Assembly: GCA_964423615.1 (NCBI GenBank)
Contig: CAYRFQ010000024.1
Span: 34,499-98,498, forward strand
DNA from: CAYRFQ01 sp964423615
GTDB lineage: Bacteria > Planctomycetota > Planctomycetia > Gemmatales > Gemmataceae
Direction of reading: 5' to 3'
DNA: 64,000 nt
The notes beneath the pieces were generated by a model that saw nothing but the letters and a program-made list of their open reading frames with translations, searched no databases and was not told the origin of the DNA. A program made the translations under genes and the position numbers. This document shows, piece after piece, positions 38,601-46,714 of this stretch (position 1 is its first letter; every line of letters begins with the position of its first letter).

Positions 38601-39672
38601 CATCACGTGCGTGAAATTCAGTCCTGATGGGCACATACTGGCGGCTTCGCGGGACGACGGAACAGTCCAACTATGGGACATACAAACAGGTCAAGTCATC
38701 CATACCTTGAAAGGGCACGGTGGCCGCGTCGAACAGATCTCGTTCAGCCAAGACGGGAAACGACTGGCATCGGCCAGTCTCCACATTGCAGCATCAGGAC
38801 GCGGAGAACTGAAGTTGTGGGACGTCCTAACCGGCAAAGAGGTCTTCTCACTCGACGGAAACGCCTGCGTCTGTTTCGGTTCCGATGGTCGCCAACTCGC
38901 ATCCGTGAAGACGGACTTTTATGTGACCCAAGTAGTCAAAATCTGGCGGGCAGAGTCAGTGACACCTGAGACGAAAGCGAAACACCGCGCTGGGGCTCGC
39001 GCCGCGATCAAGGAATGGTTTCATTTCCATCAGGCACGTTCGGCTGCCGAAGCCAAACAGTGGTATGGTGCACGCTTTCATCATCAGCGAATGCTCGAAC
39101 TGCAACCGCGAGAAGGTCACAACGAGTTGAAGGCAACCGAGCTGCAAACATGGTTCCTGACCGCTCTGCTCTCGATGGCTCTTGGAGACCGTGATGAGTA
39201 CCATCGATTCTGTCAGCGAGTGCTCAAACGTTTTGGACAAACGAAGGCTCCAAACGAGGCAGCACTTGTTGCGTGGTGCTGCAAGGTCAGCCCCAAAGCA
39301 TTGGAAGATTACACCGAACCAGTTCGTCTTGCCAAATTCGCGGTCTCAAAGAAACCGACTAGTTCCTTTCATCACAACCAACTCGGTGCTATTCTCTACC
39401 GGGCAGGCCAATATAAAGAAGCGTTGAAATACCTGACTCGATCCCTGCAACTTCGTCGTGATGGCACACCCGTCTGGGATTGGTTGTGGCTAGCAATGAC
39501 GCATCACCGTTTGGGCAATCGAAAAGAAGCACAGAAATATTTCGAGGATTCAACGAAGTGGTTGAATAAGATGAGGAACTCACCTCCAATTCGCTTGGGG
39601 TGGGGATCCAAATTGGAATTGCAGCTGTTAGAAAACGAGGCACGACGACAGATCGCGGGAACGATACGTTAG
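35686..39672 (+). CDS. Membrane Ser/Thr protein kinase with WD40 repeats and TPR-like tail
   Basis: 1,328 residues. Residues 1-80 are a Pro/Ser-rich disordered leader. The kinase domain spans about 85-350: glycine loop GRGGMGVVY (92-100), Lys114 in VALKM, HRDLKPAN (Asp207) and DFG (225-227), all intact, of the bacterial PknB type. A membrane span follows near 372-394 (GLTVFSLLATIIGFILV). The long part after it carries about a dozen WD40 blades, seen as repeated FSPDG...LA and VKIWNV/VRLWDV pairs (about 470-1110). The last 200 residues are TPR-like. Such kinase-propeller fusions are a planctomycete trait. GGAGG lies 7 nt before the ATG. Target unknown. Confidence 0.9.
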   Translation: MTEKFDPEDENSSNPNQASYHRPQDTKALPPSGEGQQPKTIPPKPTNAAELITVPPNSPIPNNASIKTAKADLPRASETIQIPGYEILGELGRGGMGVVYKARHKQLNRVVALKMILAGGHASSDDLIRFLSEAEAVAAFSHPNIVQVHDIGQHNNLPFMALEFVSGGSLDNQLKDGPLPPKEASRLVEQMARGMNAAHQAGIVHRDLKPANVLLSDDGAPKVTDFGLAKKVEGGSGLTQTGAIMGTPSYMAPEQAGGDGKRVGPAADVYALGAILYSCLTGRPPFQADTVMNTLLEVISEEPVPVRQLNKCVPTDLETICLKGLQKDPKQRYGSAGELADDLQHFLAGEPITARRVSRWERAAKWAKRHPAVTGLTVFSLLATIIGFILVTWQWRVATSAQHATELARQGEANQRKKAEDALRNARFNLYVNRIALAKREWLAGNIKRMQELLKECPEEYRQWEWKYLNGLPHTDLFTFQGTTSPSQFQKIDYSSDGRFLAYPDKNNQITIRNLETGRITGTLQSEVAAFSNVAFSPDGKYLAAGDHGGQVVVWEWQKDKQVLAEEINGLPVSDVTFSPDGNWFAVSTAQPARTMWECKGAITVWNWRTKKQLPKTFNVSRRWINQIAFSPDSQIIVAATTNFAQSEGLAEAWSVPNGKRLPPFRGHQRMLHSVAFGPDGRHLATTSYDQTVKIWNVADRKVLHTLDRHRGPVTGVAFAPSGLRLATAGVDGTVRLWDVATGTLQDTIRGHTSPVLNLTFNSKATQVASVGILQDTDGTDTEIKIWDVTKPQETVTYPVMDRRLILNVALDPKGNRMAMAGFGAVMEMNMAKQKLRFGVPVVLSEPNTVAYSSGGEYLATRGADEEIKIIDSQGRIRFSLPANKTPLVHLEFSPDGRSLIACHGHFLKSKFGPVTLWDFANGRKIRKHQGRGAAFAPGGQRYAIGGKDKHVHVYSTHSGHEIMQLNGNEGSITCVKFSPDGHILAASRDDGTVQLWDIQTGQVIHTLKGHGGRVEQISFSQDGKRLASASLHIAASGRGELKLWDVLTGKEVFSLDGNACVCFGSDGRQLASVKTDFYVTQVVKIWRAESVTPETKAKHRAGARAAIKEWFHFHQARSAAEAKQWYGARFHHQRMLELQPREGHNELKATELQTWFLTALLSMALGDRDEYHRFCQRVLKRFGQTKAPNEAALVAWCCKVSPKALEDYTEPVRLAKFAVSKKPTSSFHHNQLGAILYRAGQYKEALKYLTRSLQLRRDGTPVWDWLWLAMTHHRLGNRKEAQKYFEDSTKWLNKMRNSPPIRLGWGSKLELQLLENEARRQIAGTIR

Positions 39673-39761
39673 TCCATGTCTGTGGAGCAAGACCTCACGA
39701 CATGCCTTTGCCCAAATCAAGAGCGAACCGCTCCATGCGTTCCAGATACGCAAAACTTCAA

Positions 39762-39784
39762 TGGTCCGGCGGACCACCGGTTTT
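39762..39784. terminator. Weak terminator-like hairpin between convergent genes
   Basis: TGGTCC (39762-39767) and GGACCA (39771-39776) form a 6-bp stem with a 3-nt loop, then CCGGTTTTC. It sits between the kinase stop and the convergent PIG-L gene. The short loop and short T-run make it a weak candidate. Confidence 0.3.
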
Positions 39785-40617
39785 CACGACTGAGAACCCA
39801 GCGATGAGGGCCTTGGAATAATTGCCGGAACATTAGCAGCCTCGATGACCTGTGATGTGGTCAAAAAGACTTCACACGGCTCATGGCTCCCGACGTCTTT
39901 TCCCTCCTGGAAAGCAAACTTCTCGAGAGTCTCCCGTATCTTCCATTCTCCACCAAACTGAAAACCGAGCTGAGTTCGGTAGCAAGACGCTGCGTCCAAT
40001 TTTCTTTTCAGTGTCGATACAATCGGAAAAGCAATGCGTTGGGACACTCCAAGGGCTGTTGGTCGAGACTCTGGGTGGCGAATTGCATAAGGGAGGTCGC
40101 GATACCAGATAGCACGATTTGCAAAATCTGGGACCTCGAGGCTTCCCCGAATCAACTGAAGATGGTCGACATGGTTGCCAAGACCTTGCGGCAAGAAAGC
40201 AACCAGTGGGTCAAATTCGATTTGCAACTCAGCCATCACACGGGCAACTTCGCAATGGATTTGATCGTCTTCTCGAACTCCACCGAATAACTCTAGAGCG
40301 GACTCATAACCTCTATGAGGTGCTTCGAGAAAGTCGAGCCATCGAACTTCATCAACACCGATGAGTCGTGCGAAATCTTGGTCTTCCTTGCGGCGGAGTG
40401 CCATGTAATCCACCTCAGGAGAAAGGCCCTTGTCCGTCTGGCAAGCCAGAGCAAATCCCGTTGGATTATCGACGCTAGCCGTGAAGACAGTGACCAGAAC
40501 GGTTCTCCATCCCAAGTCTCGAAAAAGGGCAAGCGTTCCCCCGCACGAGAACGCCACGTCGTCGAGATGTGGAGAGACGAAAACTGCGGTTCGTCTCACC
40601 GAAGGAGTTGAAGGCAT
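39784..40617 (-). CDS. PIG-L family N-acetylglucosaminyl deacetylase
   Basis: 277 residues from the ATG at 40617. The zinc site is visible as SPHLDDVAFSCGG (family PHPDD) and NHVDHLQ (HxxH). PIG-L enzymes remove acetyl from GlcNAc-containing glycosides, as in mycothiol (MshB) and bacillithiol (BshB) synthesis. The gene lies 11 nt after the stop of a GT4 glycosyltransferase, repeating the MshA/MshB pairing. It is the last gene of the eight-gene operon that starts at the EboD-like cyclase. A GTG at 40662 would overlap the GT4 gene and has no ribosome binding site. Confidence 0.85.
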   Translation of the reverse strand: MPSTPSVRRTAVFVSPHLDDVAFSCGGTLALFRDLGWRTVLVTVFTASVDNPTGFALACQTDKGLSPEVDYMALRRKEDQDFARLIGVDEVRWLDFLEAPHRGYESALELFGGVREDDQIHCEVARVMAELQIEFDPLVAFLPQGLGNHVDHLQLIRGSLEVPDFANRAIWYRDLPYAIRHPESRPTALGVSQRIAFPIVSTLKRKLDAASCYRTQLGFQFGGEWKIRETLEKFAFQEGKDVGSHEPCEVFLTTSQVIEAANVPAIIPRPSSLGSQS

Positions 40618-40628
40618 GAAGTGAAACC

Positions 40629-41900
40629 TTAAAGGAGGTGAGGTTGGGCCCGAAACCGGCACGACAAGTCGGCAGATTCGACGGTCACGGTCGTTGCATC
40701 ATAGATGTCAACCCACTTATTGTCGGGACGAACGCGAGCGACATCTTCGTAGATCGACTGAATTTGCCGACCGACCGCAGGCCATGAATATAACTTTTGG
40801 ACGTCTGTGTACCCTTGTTGGGCAACGTGAATACGCATCTCATCATCAATGAGCATTTGCCGTATTGCGTCAGCCAGAGATTCGACATCACGAACCGGCA
40901 CAAGCAGTCCGTTATAGCCATCTTGTAAACAATCAACGACTCCGATGGTGCTCGTGGACACTACAGGTAACCCGCTCGCCATGGCTTCCAGGATCGTGTT
41001 CGAGAACCCTTCAGAGTATGTCGGCGAGACAAAAATGTCCCCCCGGTGATACACTCTGGGTGCTTCTGCGTAAGATGCATAGCCGGTCAGTTGGATGTGG
41101 CTGGAGAGGCGAACATCTTCGACATACTTTTTCACGACGTTAACGTCGGGGCCAATCCCAGAGATGACCATCCCTAAAGTGGGAAAGTCTGGATGTACCA
41201 TTCGAAACGCCTCAAGCAACTCCATAAGTCCCTTACGAACGTCAACACGACCGTGGTACAGCAAAGTCGGAATGGCAGAGAGCCGTCCGATGGCGTTGAG
41301 ATCTCGTGGTTGGAAGCGATGGACGTCCGTCGCTCCAGGGACGATGGTGAACCGTTCCATGCCGATGCCGTGATTATTCACGACCTCTTCGGCGAACGAA
41401 CGACTACCAATGAGGAGTGCATTCGCGTGCTCTAGAACGGCCAACATCGCATCCTTGTGAGTCTTGCAGCATGTCCCTACCCAGTGACCATCCCCTCCCT
41501 GAATCGACACCACGTTGGGAATACCAAGACGTCGACTCGCCTCCAACGCGGCAAGACCTGTGGGGTATCCGTACTGGGCATGGATGATGTCGAAAGGTTT
41601 GCGAGAATGTGCCTCTTCGACGGCCCTCACGATGTCCCCAATGTCACCCTCAAAGTCAGCAGGTCGTCCATGATTGACGACTTGCTCGCCGACCGATTCG
41701 AGTCCGATGACCTCCACACCAGTAACATCGGGTGGAGGGCCTCCTCCATAGACGGCAGCCCCCTGGGAGTCGTTGCGATACTGAGAGATCATGACCACGT
41801 CATGTCCCCCTGCGACCAATTCACGCAGCAAGTTGAGTGCATAAACGCTCATGCCCGAGATAGCTGGGAAGAAGCGTCGAGATAGGAAACAAACACGCAT
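40629..41900 (-). CDS. GT4 family glycosyltransferase
   Basis: 423 residues from the ATG at 41900 (AGGAA 8 nt upstream). It is a GT-B fold retaining enzyme: N-terminal FFPAISGMSVYALNLLREL, the linker FTIVPGATDVHRFQP and the nucleotide-sugar site FVSPTYSEGFSNTILEAMAS, with the E-x7-E of GT4 (EGFSNTILE). Its closest known logic is the MshA/BshA type, which makes a GlcNAc glycoside that a PIG-L enzyme then deacetylates; the donor sugar is inferred from this neighbour only. It lies 74 nt downstream of the YcaO gene. Confidence 0.85.
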   Translation of the reverse strand: MRVCFLSRRFFPAISGMSVYALNLLRELVAGGHDVVMISQYRNDSQGAAVYGGGPPPDVTGVEVIGLESVGEQVVNHGRPADFEGDIGDIVRAVEEAHSRKPFDIIHAQYGYPTGLAALEASRRLGIPNVVSIQGGDGHWVGTCCKTHKDAMLAVLEHANALLIGSRSFAEEVVNNHGIGMERFTIVPGATDVHRFQPRDLNAIGRLSAIPTLLYHGRVDVRKGLMELLEAFRMVHPDFPTLGMVISGIGPDVNVVKKYVEDVRLSSHIQLTGYASYAEAPRVYHRGDIFVSPTYSEGFSNTILEAMASGLPVVSTSTIGVVDCLQDGYNGLLVPVRDVESLADAIRQMLIDDEMRIHVAQQGYTDVQKLYSWPAVGRQIQSIYEDVARVRPDNKWVDIYDATTVTVESADLSCRFRAQPHLL

Positions 41901-41974
41901 GTTAAATTCCTGAATGGGGTAGAATGGTAAATCTTGGACGCAAAGACCAGAGTATGTACAGAGCTTCGAGCTGG

Positions 41975-43507
41975 TCAAACTTTGGTTGCTCGCCGAGCCA
42001 TGACAAGTTGGGCTGCGTGACTGTTTGGTTCGCGATACAAGGGATAGAGATCACCAACGACATCATCGACAACACGCGGATCCAGCCATGCTGGCCCCCC
42101 CAACCTTTCGAGAGCATCAGACGTGAGGAGCACTTCCAGGGCATGCTCAGGTCGTTCTCCAATACCCGCCATGGGACTACTACGTTGCATGAGTTTTCGC
42201 AACCCACGCTCACCGATCCGTCGATAGCTCATGGTCTCGCACTCAAGTCCAGGAACGATAGCCTTGGTCACAGAGATGTCACCACCCACGGGAGAGTAAT
42301 CGAAGTAGAGTATATCCATGCCCGCTTGTCGGAGCCGATCGACGACCACTTCTAACCGTCGTCCAGGTGTCACTACGTCGTCAAGAGAGGAGAGGGAGGT
42401 CAATGGAATCGCCGTGCGTTGGGAGAACACCTTGTCACTCAGCAGACCAACGAGCCTTTCCCGGTCGGCACTACACCATTCGATCATGGCTTCGAGCGCG
42501 CGAGGTTCTTGGGTTTCTTCTTTGAACGTTGCAGCATAAGCCTCAAGGTATCCCGTCGGAGAAACCGCGCGGACTTTGTCGAGGGGGCCGTGGGAAAACG
42601 TCTTGCGAACGCGAGCTGCCGCAAACTCAAGAATTGCTTTTCGTAGGGCACGCTCGTTATTCGGGTGTACCGCTTCTCCGCAAGCAGTGACCTGGATTGG
42701 AGGGCCTAGTTGTTCCTTGTTACAGACGTCCCAACCGACGACATACAAGTTGACCAATCCGAATTCTGTCGATGCCAGCTTGGCCAGTATTTCGACCCCT
42801 TCGGATTGGATGTGCTCAAGTATTCCACGAAGTTCTGGGTCAGTCACCTCATCAAGCTCGATCACAACACCCTGATCCATGGCTCGAAACGATGTACAAT
42901 TCCCATCCCGTTGAAGTAATTCGAGCAGACCGTGGGAAAGCGATTGATCGAAATTGAGCCCGGCACCCAAGCCATTCGTGATTGGGGTGATCAACGCTTT
43001 ATGTCCACACATTTGCCACGGATAGACTGCGGCAAATTCCCAAGGGACTAAAACCACTTCTTGGGTAGGGTATCGCAAGGCTTCGGTCCAAAGTAAGTGC
43101 ATGCCTGCGTGGTAAGGGCTTCCCGCTGGAAGACACAGACTGAGAGGATCGACCACACCTCTCTCTCCCCGCTTCTCGACAAGTTCAGGATAAGTCCCCT
43201 GGATGGGAACACGGCTACCCAGATTGACAGTGCAGTGAGACGTTTCCGAAAGTTCTCCGAAAGCACCAACGGCCGCTTCTTGTGCCGACGCACCATATCC
43301 AAAACCATTGAGTTGCACACCCTTGGAAAGGGTGAAATCAGCCACATGAACTCCGACCGAAAGGCGGTCAAGTCCAACAATGGGGAAGTGACGAAGTTGA
43401 CCCTGCGGAAGGTTGGCAACGTACCGTTCGACGACATCGATCAAGTCGTGGACGTTGGATTGAGTTGGAAGGCAAGGTGTCGTCCCTCCCACCGTGGTGT
43501 CGTTCAT
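41975..43507 (-). CDS. YcaO-family ATP-dependent backbone-activating enzyme
   Basis: 510 residues. The YcaO nucleotide site is recognisable in GYGASAQEAAVGAFGELSET and SLSHGLLELLQRDG (the E..[EQ]RD block), followed by the family-typical middle and C-terminal regions (PVGGDISVTKAIVPGLECET). YcaO enzymes phosphorylate amide oxygens to form azolines, thioamides or amidines in peptides or proteins. No peptide precursor, E1-like partner or TfuA is in the window, so the substrate is unclear. GGAGG lies 4-5 nt before the ATG, which overlaps the MBL gene stop (43504-43507), so the two are translationally coupled. Confidence 0.88.
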   Translation of the reverse strand: MNDTTVGGTTPCLPTQSNVHDLIDVVERYVANLPQGQLRHFPIVGLDRLSVGVHVADFTLSKGVQLNGFGYGASAQEAAVGAFGELSETSHCTVNLGSRVPIQGTYPELVEKRGERGVVDPLSLCLPAGSPYHAGMHLLWTEALRYPTQEVVLVPWEFAAVYPWQMCGHKALITPITNGLGAGLNFDQSLSHGLLELLQRDGNCTSFRAMDQGVVIELDEVTDPELRGILEHIQSEGVEILAKLASTEFGLVNLYVVGWDVCNKEQLGPPIQVTACGEAVHPNNERALRKAILEFAAARVRKTFSHGPLDKVRAVSPTGYLEAYAATFKEETQEPRALEAMIEWCSADRERLVGLLSDKVFSQRTAIPLTSLSSLDDVVTPGRRLEVVVDRLRQAGMDILYFDYSPVGGDISVTKAIVPGLECETMSYRRIGERGLRKLMQRSSPMAGIGERPEHALEVLLTSDALERLGGPAWLDPRVVDDVVGDLYPLYREPNSHAAQLVMARRATKV

Positions 43508-44334
43508 AGTTCCTCCAAGGAGACGGCAGTCGTATGTGGTTGTCCTGACAACAGCAAGTCATATAGTGCGAGGGCATGTCTTCGTGTGACACCTTCGGCA
43601 TGCTCAAAAGGAGTGAAAGCACGTTCGAATGGTAGGTCCGAAAACACATTTCGATATTTCTGTAGTTCCGAGTGGGAAAGTGGAATTTCGTAGTGAAAAC
43701 CCTTGTGACAACTGATGGCTCGAGGATCCCCGTGTTTGTCATAATCGATCTTGAGGGCATCTCCACAAAAGACAGCTTTTCGCTCCTGGTCATAAAGGAT
43801 GCTATGACCCTCGTAATGACCTCCGGTGTGGTACATTGTGAGTCCTGGAGCGAGTTCATGGATGTCGTCGGCAGGCCACGTCACTCGAAACGCTTTTGTG
43901 TAACGGAGATCATCTCTGTGAACGGTCAGGATTGGGTCGAACGCCTCCTGGAGTTGCCACAAAGCGCCGTACCCATGGGGATGAGAGGAAGCCAAAACTC
44001 GGATGCCGCCAAGTCGCCGAATCTCTTCGATGGCATCCCGACTGTAATAAGGAGCACCTTCGAACGCGACATTGCCATCCTTTCGAAGCAGCAACCATCC
44101 AGTTGCACCCAACCCGAACTTCGGTGAGCAGCTGAACCCGACCAACCCAGGCATAATTTCCTGCCAGGAGGTCGTCAGTCGTTTTCCAACCTCGTCAACG
44201 GGCACGAAGTCCCAACCGTCTTCGGGGAGTGCATTTCGGACGTCAGTGCAGACCGGGCAGAACAGAGGATGTTGATGAGCAAACCACGGTTGCCAGTGCC
44301 CGCAGTTGCTGCAAGCATATTGCACGAGCGGCAT
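43504..44334 (-). CDS. MBL-fold hydrolase with N-terminal zinc ribbon
   Basis: 276 residues from the ATG at 44334 (TAGGAG 10 nt upstream). The first 30 residues hold two CxxC pairs (CSNCGHWQPWF and CPVCTDV), a zinc ribbon or rubredoxin-like knuckle. The rest is a metallo-beta-lactamase fold with the altered metal motif SSHPHGYGALW (family HxHxDH), then TGGHYEGHSILY and FCGDALKIDY. The third and fourth metal positions look kept. The reaction could be hydrolysis or oxidoreduction; the substrate is unknown. It is coupled to the YcaO gene by a 4-nt overlap and starts 14 nt after the oxidoreductase gene. Confidence 0.75.
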   Translation of the reverse strand: MPLVQYACSNCGHWQPWFAHQHPLFCPVCTDVRNALPEDGWDFVPVDEVGKRLTTSWQEIMPGLVGFSCSPKFGLGATGWLLLRKDGNVAFEGAPYYSRDAIEEIRRLGGIRVLASSHPHGYGALWQLQEAFDPILTVHRDDLRYTKAFRVTWPADDIHELAPGLTMYHTGGHYEGHSILYDQERKAVFCGDALKIDYDKHGDPRAISCHKGFHYEIPLSHSELQKYRNVFSDLPFERAFTPFEHAEGVTRRHALALYDLLLSGQPHTTAVSLEEL

Positions 44335-44347
44335 GATACTGTGACTC

Positions 44348-45433
44348 CTACGGATTATCACTTGCGAGGGCTTTCAGAAGAAGATCCAGGTTTTTCACGT
44401 CGCGTTCCGGATCATGCGGGAATGCTTCCCGATGGAGGACCGATCTCGTGAAGGCCTCGACTTGACCAAGAAAAGGACTGATTTGGTTCTCGGGAACACT
44501 ACTCAAGTCTTCGACTCTCCCATCGTCAGCATGGATGATCTGGACCCGACCACCGGGAGTTTGGCCCATCGTATCCGTCGCAATGGCCATTGCTTTGGTG
44601 CCTATCAGCTCCAATCGCCTTCTTGGAAACGACTCGGGACAGTTGTAGCCGACGTGTAAGGTCACCAGTGTCCCTCGCGAAAGTCTACCCAGAAGGACCG
44701 TTCCATCATCGACCTCGTATGTCTGAACTTGACGTTGTTGTAACGCGATGAGGTCACGCCATTCGTCGTGCAGTATCATGGATACAAGATCAATTCCGTG
44801 AGGGGCGAGGTCGATCCCTGCACCACCACCCGCTTCAGCCTTGTCGATTCGCCAGTTATTCGAGCACCAATCGCTGGGAAGCCAACAAGCATAATGGACT
44901 CGAACTTGTGTGACTTCCCCAAAGATTCCCGCTTGAACCAATCCGGCTAGCATTTGGTGGGCGTGATGGTATCTTTGGTCGAAAGCCGTTGCGTACTGCA
45001 CTCCAGCATCTCGACAGGCTCGCACAATGGCCTTGGCGTCCTCAACGGAAATGGCCATTGGCTTTTCACAGAGCACATGTTTGCCTGCGGCGGCACATCG
45101 CTCAACAATCTCCCTGTGGGAAGCGTTTGGGGTAGCGACATACACAGCCTCCACGTCGGAGAGGGCCAGGAATTCATCAAGGTCGACGTGCCCCGAACAG
45201 GTGTTGTTTCCTGACGCTCCTGCTACTTGAAGAAACGCTGCCAACGCTCCCACGTCTTTGTCACAGGCTGCAACAAGATGAGCGTTCGGCGAACTATCAA
45301 GAGCGGGCACCATGAAGTCCTGGGCTACCCAACCAGTCCCGACGATCCCCCAACCAAGACGCTTTTGGAGCAAGGTTACGTTCTTCGTGGATTTTCCTGC
45401 GTCAGTGAACTCCGTTGCATGAGTCACACCCAT
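44348..45433 (-). CDS. Gfo/Idh/MocA-family NAD(P)-dependent oxidoreductase
   Basis: 361 residues. An N-terminal extension of about 27 residues precedes the Rossmann loop GWGIVGTGWVAQDFMVPAL; the family signature CEKPMAIS follows, and the C-terminal alpha/beta domain is of normal size. These enzymes oxidise or reduce sugars and cyclitols (inositol dehydrogenase, sugar 3-dehydrogenases). It lies 6 nt downstream of the methyltransferase gene. Beside a cyclitol-type cyclase it most likely alters a ring hydroxyl, which is inference. Confidence 0.85.
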   Translation of the reverse strand: MGVTHATEFTDAGKSTKNVTLLQKRLGWGIVGTGWVAQDFMVPALDSSPNAHLVAACDKDVGALAAFLQVAGASGNNTCSGHVDLDEFLALSDVEAVYVATPNASHREIVERCAAAGKHVLCEKPMAISVEDAKAIVRACRDAGVQYATAFDQRYHHAHQMLAGLVQAGIFGEVTQVRVHYACWLPSDWCSNNWRIDKAEAGGGAGIDLAPHGIDLVSMILHDEWRDLIALQQRQVQTYEVDDGTVLLGRLSRGTLVTLHVGYNCPESFPRRRLELIGTKAMAIATDTMGQTPGGRVQIIHADDGRVEDLSSVPENQISPFLGQVEAFTRSVLHREAFPHDPERDVKNLDLLLKALASDNP

Positions 45434-45439
45434 AGCTCT

Positions 45440-46714
45440 CTACCACCTCTCCGGCAAGGACAAAAGTATGCGACGTCGTGCCAACCGTTCGACTTCCTGA
45501 AGATCCTCTGAACGAACTTCAGCAATGGAAGCGGCTTGCAGCAGCAAAGTAGAAGGGCAAATCTCGCCGTACAAGTAAGTCGCGCTGGAATACTCTTGAG
45601 CAAACCTCGGCATGGGCCAGTTGGGGACAAGATGTCCTGACTGGTCTACCTGTAACAAGGGATTCAATTTGAGCGGAGCATTGGACTGTGGACGAATCAA
45701 GTTGGGATTCAAACGAGAACCGCCTGTCCCTGTTGTGACCAAAGAGACAGCTTCACAACCTGTAAGTCCCTCAGCGTTTTGAGACAATGCCTCTGTTTCT
45801 TCTAGATAAACGCTGACATAGTCGTTGTCGTCATAAAGACGAGCCGAAGAGAACAAATCCCAGTAACCCTCTGGGCAAAGTGGTGACCCTGAGACTCCGT
45901 GTTCAATTTCTACGTTGTGAGCATGGCCAACAAGAATGTTGCCGACGTCCTGCGACAATCGAGAAAACTCGGCAGCTACGTGTTCTTTGTTTGGAAAAAA
46001 GTAAAACGCATCATGACAGAAGACTGTCGGTTTGATCGCTTCAATGACCTCAATGGGAATAGCTCCCCGTGTCACGTCAGCACAGACGAATATTGCTCCA
46101 GGACAGACGAACTGTTTGGCAAGCCACAATTTGGAAAACACCACGTCGACACCAATCGTCGACACATCATGGTAGTGTAGTTCTCGAAGGAATTGGCCGA
46201 TGCCACAGGCGACTTCGATCACCACGTCTGGGTCAATCCAGTGTTGAGCGAGTAGCCCCAAGCCGGACAGGAACGTGGGAGCCGACCACCTGTGGGCAAA
46301 GTAGTGGGTCACAGGACCATACTCAAGCATGTCCATCGTTGTGCGAAGGGACGAGGTTTTGGTCATTACTCCAGTAATGATTTCATTGACACGTTTCCAT
46401 GTCGGAGGTGGTTCTGGTGCGAAGTCGTCTTGGTCCCTCAAGAGATAGCCTAACGCCGCACGACAAGAGCCCGCTCTGAGATGCCCAATGACCTCATGGC
46501 GAACGTCGTCTTTACCAACTCGTAAGTAAGGTATCCCTTCAACGACCGGCCAGTACTCGTCCCCGTCAAACAAGATGCCTGTTCCTGGTCCCTGGATGAC
46601 AGAAACCTCAAGCATTTCTCGATTGATGGGACTGACGAGGGTCACCCCTTGCGGGAGGTCGACCAGTTCGAGGATGCTCTCTCTCGAACTCTCATTCGTC
46701 GTATCCGTACTCAT
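45440..46714 (-). CDS. Class I SAM-dependent methyltransferase-like protein
   Basis: 424 residues from the ATG at 46714 (GGGGAG 4 nt upstream), overlapping the previous stop by 4 nt (46711-46714). The SAM-binding motif I is VVIEVACGIGQFLRELHY, with an acidic end of strand 2 in TIGVDVVFSKLW, motif II near FCHDAFYFFP and HAHNVEIEHG. The first 140 residues begin with a Trm112-like beta stretch (SPINREMLE...WPVVEGIPYLRV), a layout seen in natural-product and rRNA methyltransferases. The last 100 residues are unassigned. Acceptor unknown. Confidence 0.7.
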   Translation of the reverse strand: MSTDTTNESSRESILELVDLPQGVTLVSPINREMLEVSVIQGPGTGILFDGDEYWPVVEGIPYLRVGKDDVRHEVIGHLRAGSCRAALGYLLRDQDDFAPEPPPTWKRVNEIITGVMTKTSSLRTTMDMLEYGPVTHYFAHRWSAPTFLSGLGLLAQHWIDPDVVIEVACGIGQFLRELHYHDVSTIGVDVVFSKLWLAKQFVCPGAIFVCADVTRGAIPIEVIEAIKPTVFCHDAFYFFPNKEHVAAEFSRLSQDVGNILVGHAHNVEIEHGVSGSPLCPEGYWDLFSSARLYDDNDYVSVYLEETEALSQNAEGLTGCEAVSLVTTGTGGSRLNPNLIRPQSNAPLKLNPLLQVDQSGHLVPNWPMPRFAQEYSSATYLYGEICPSTLLLQAASIAEVRSEDLQEVERLARRRILLSLPERW

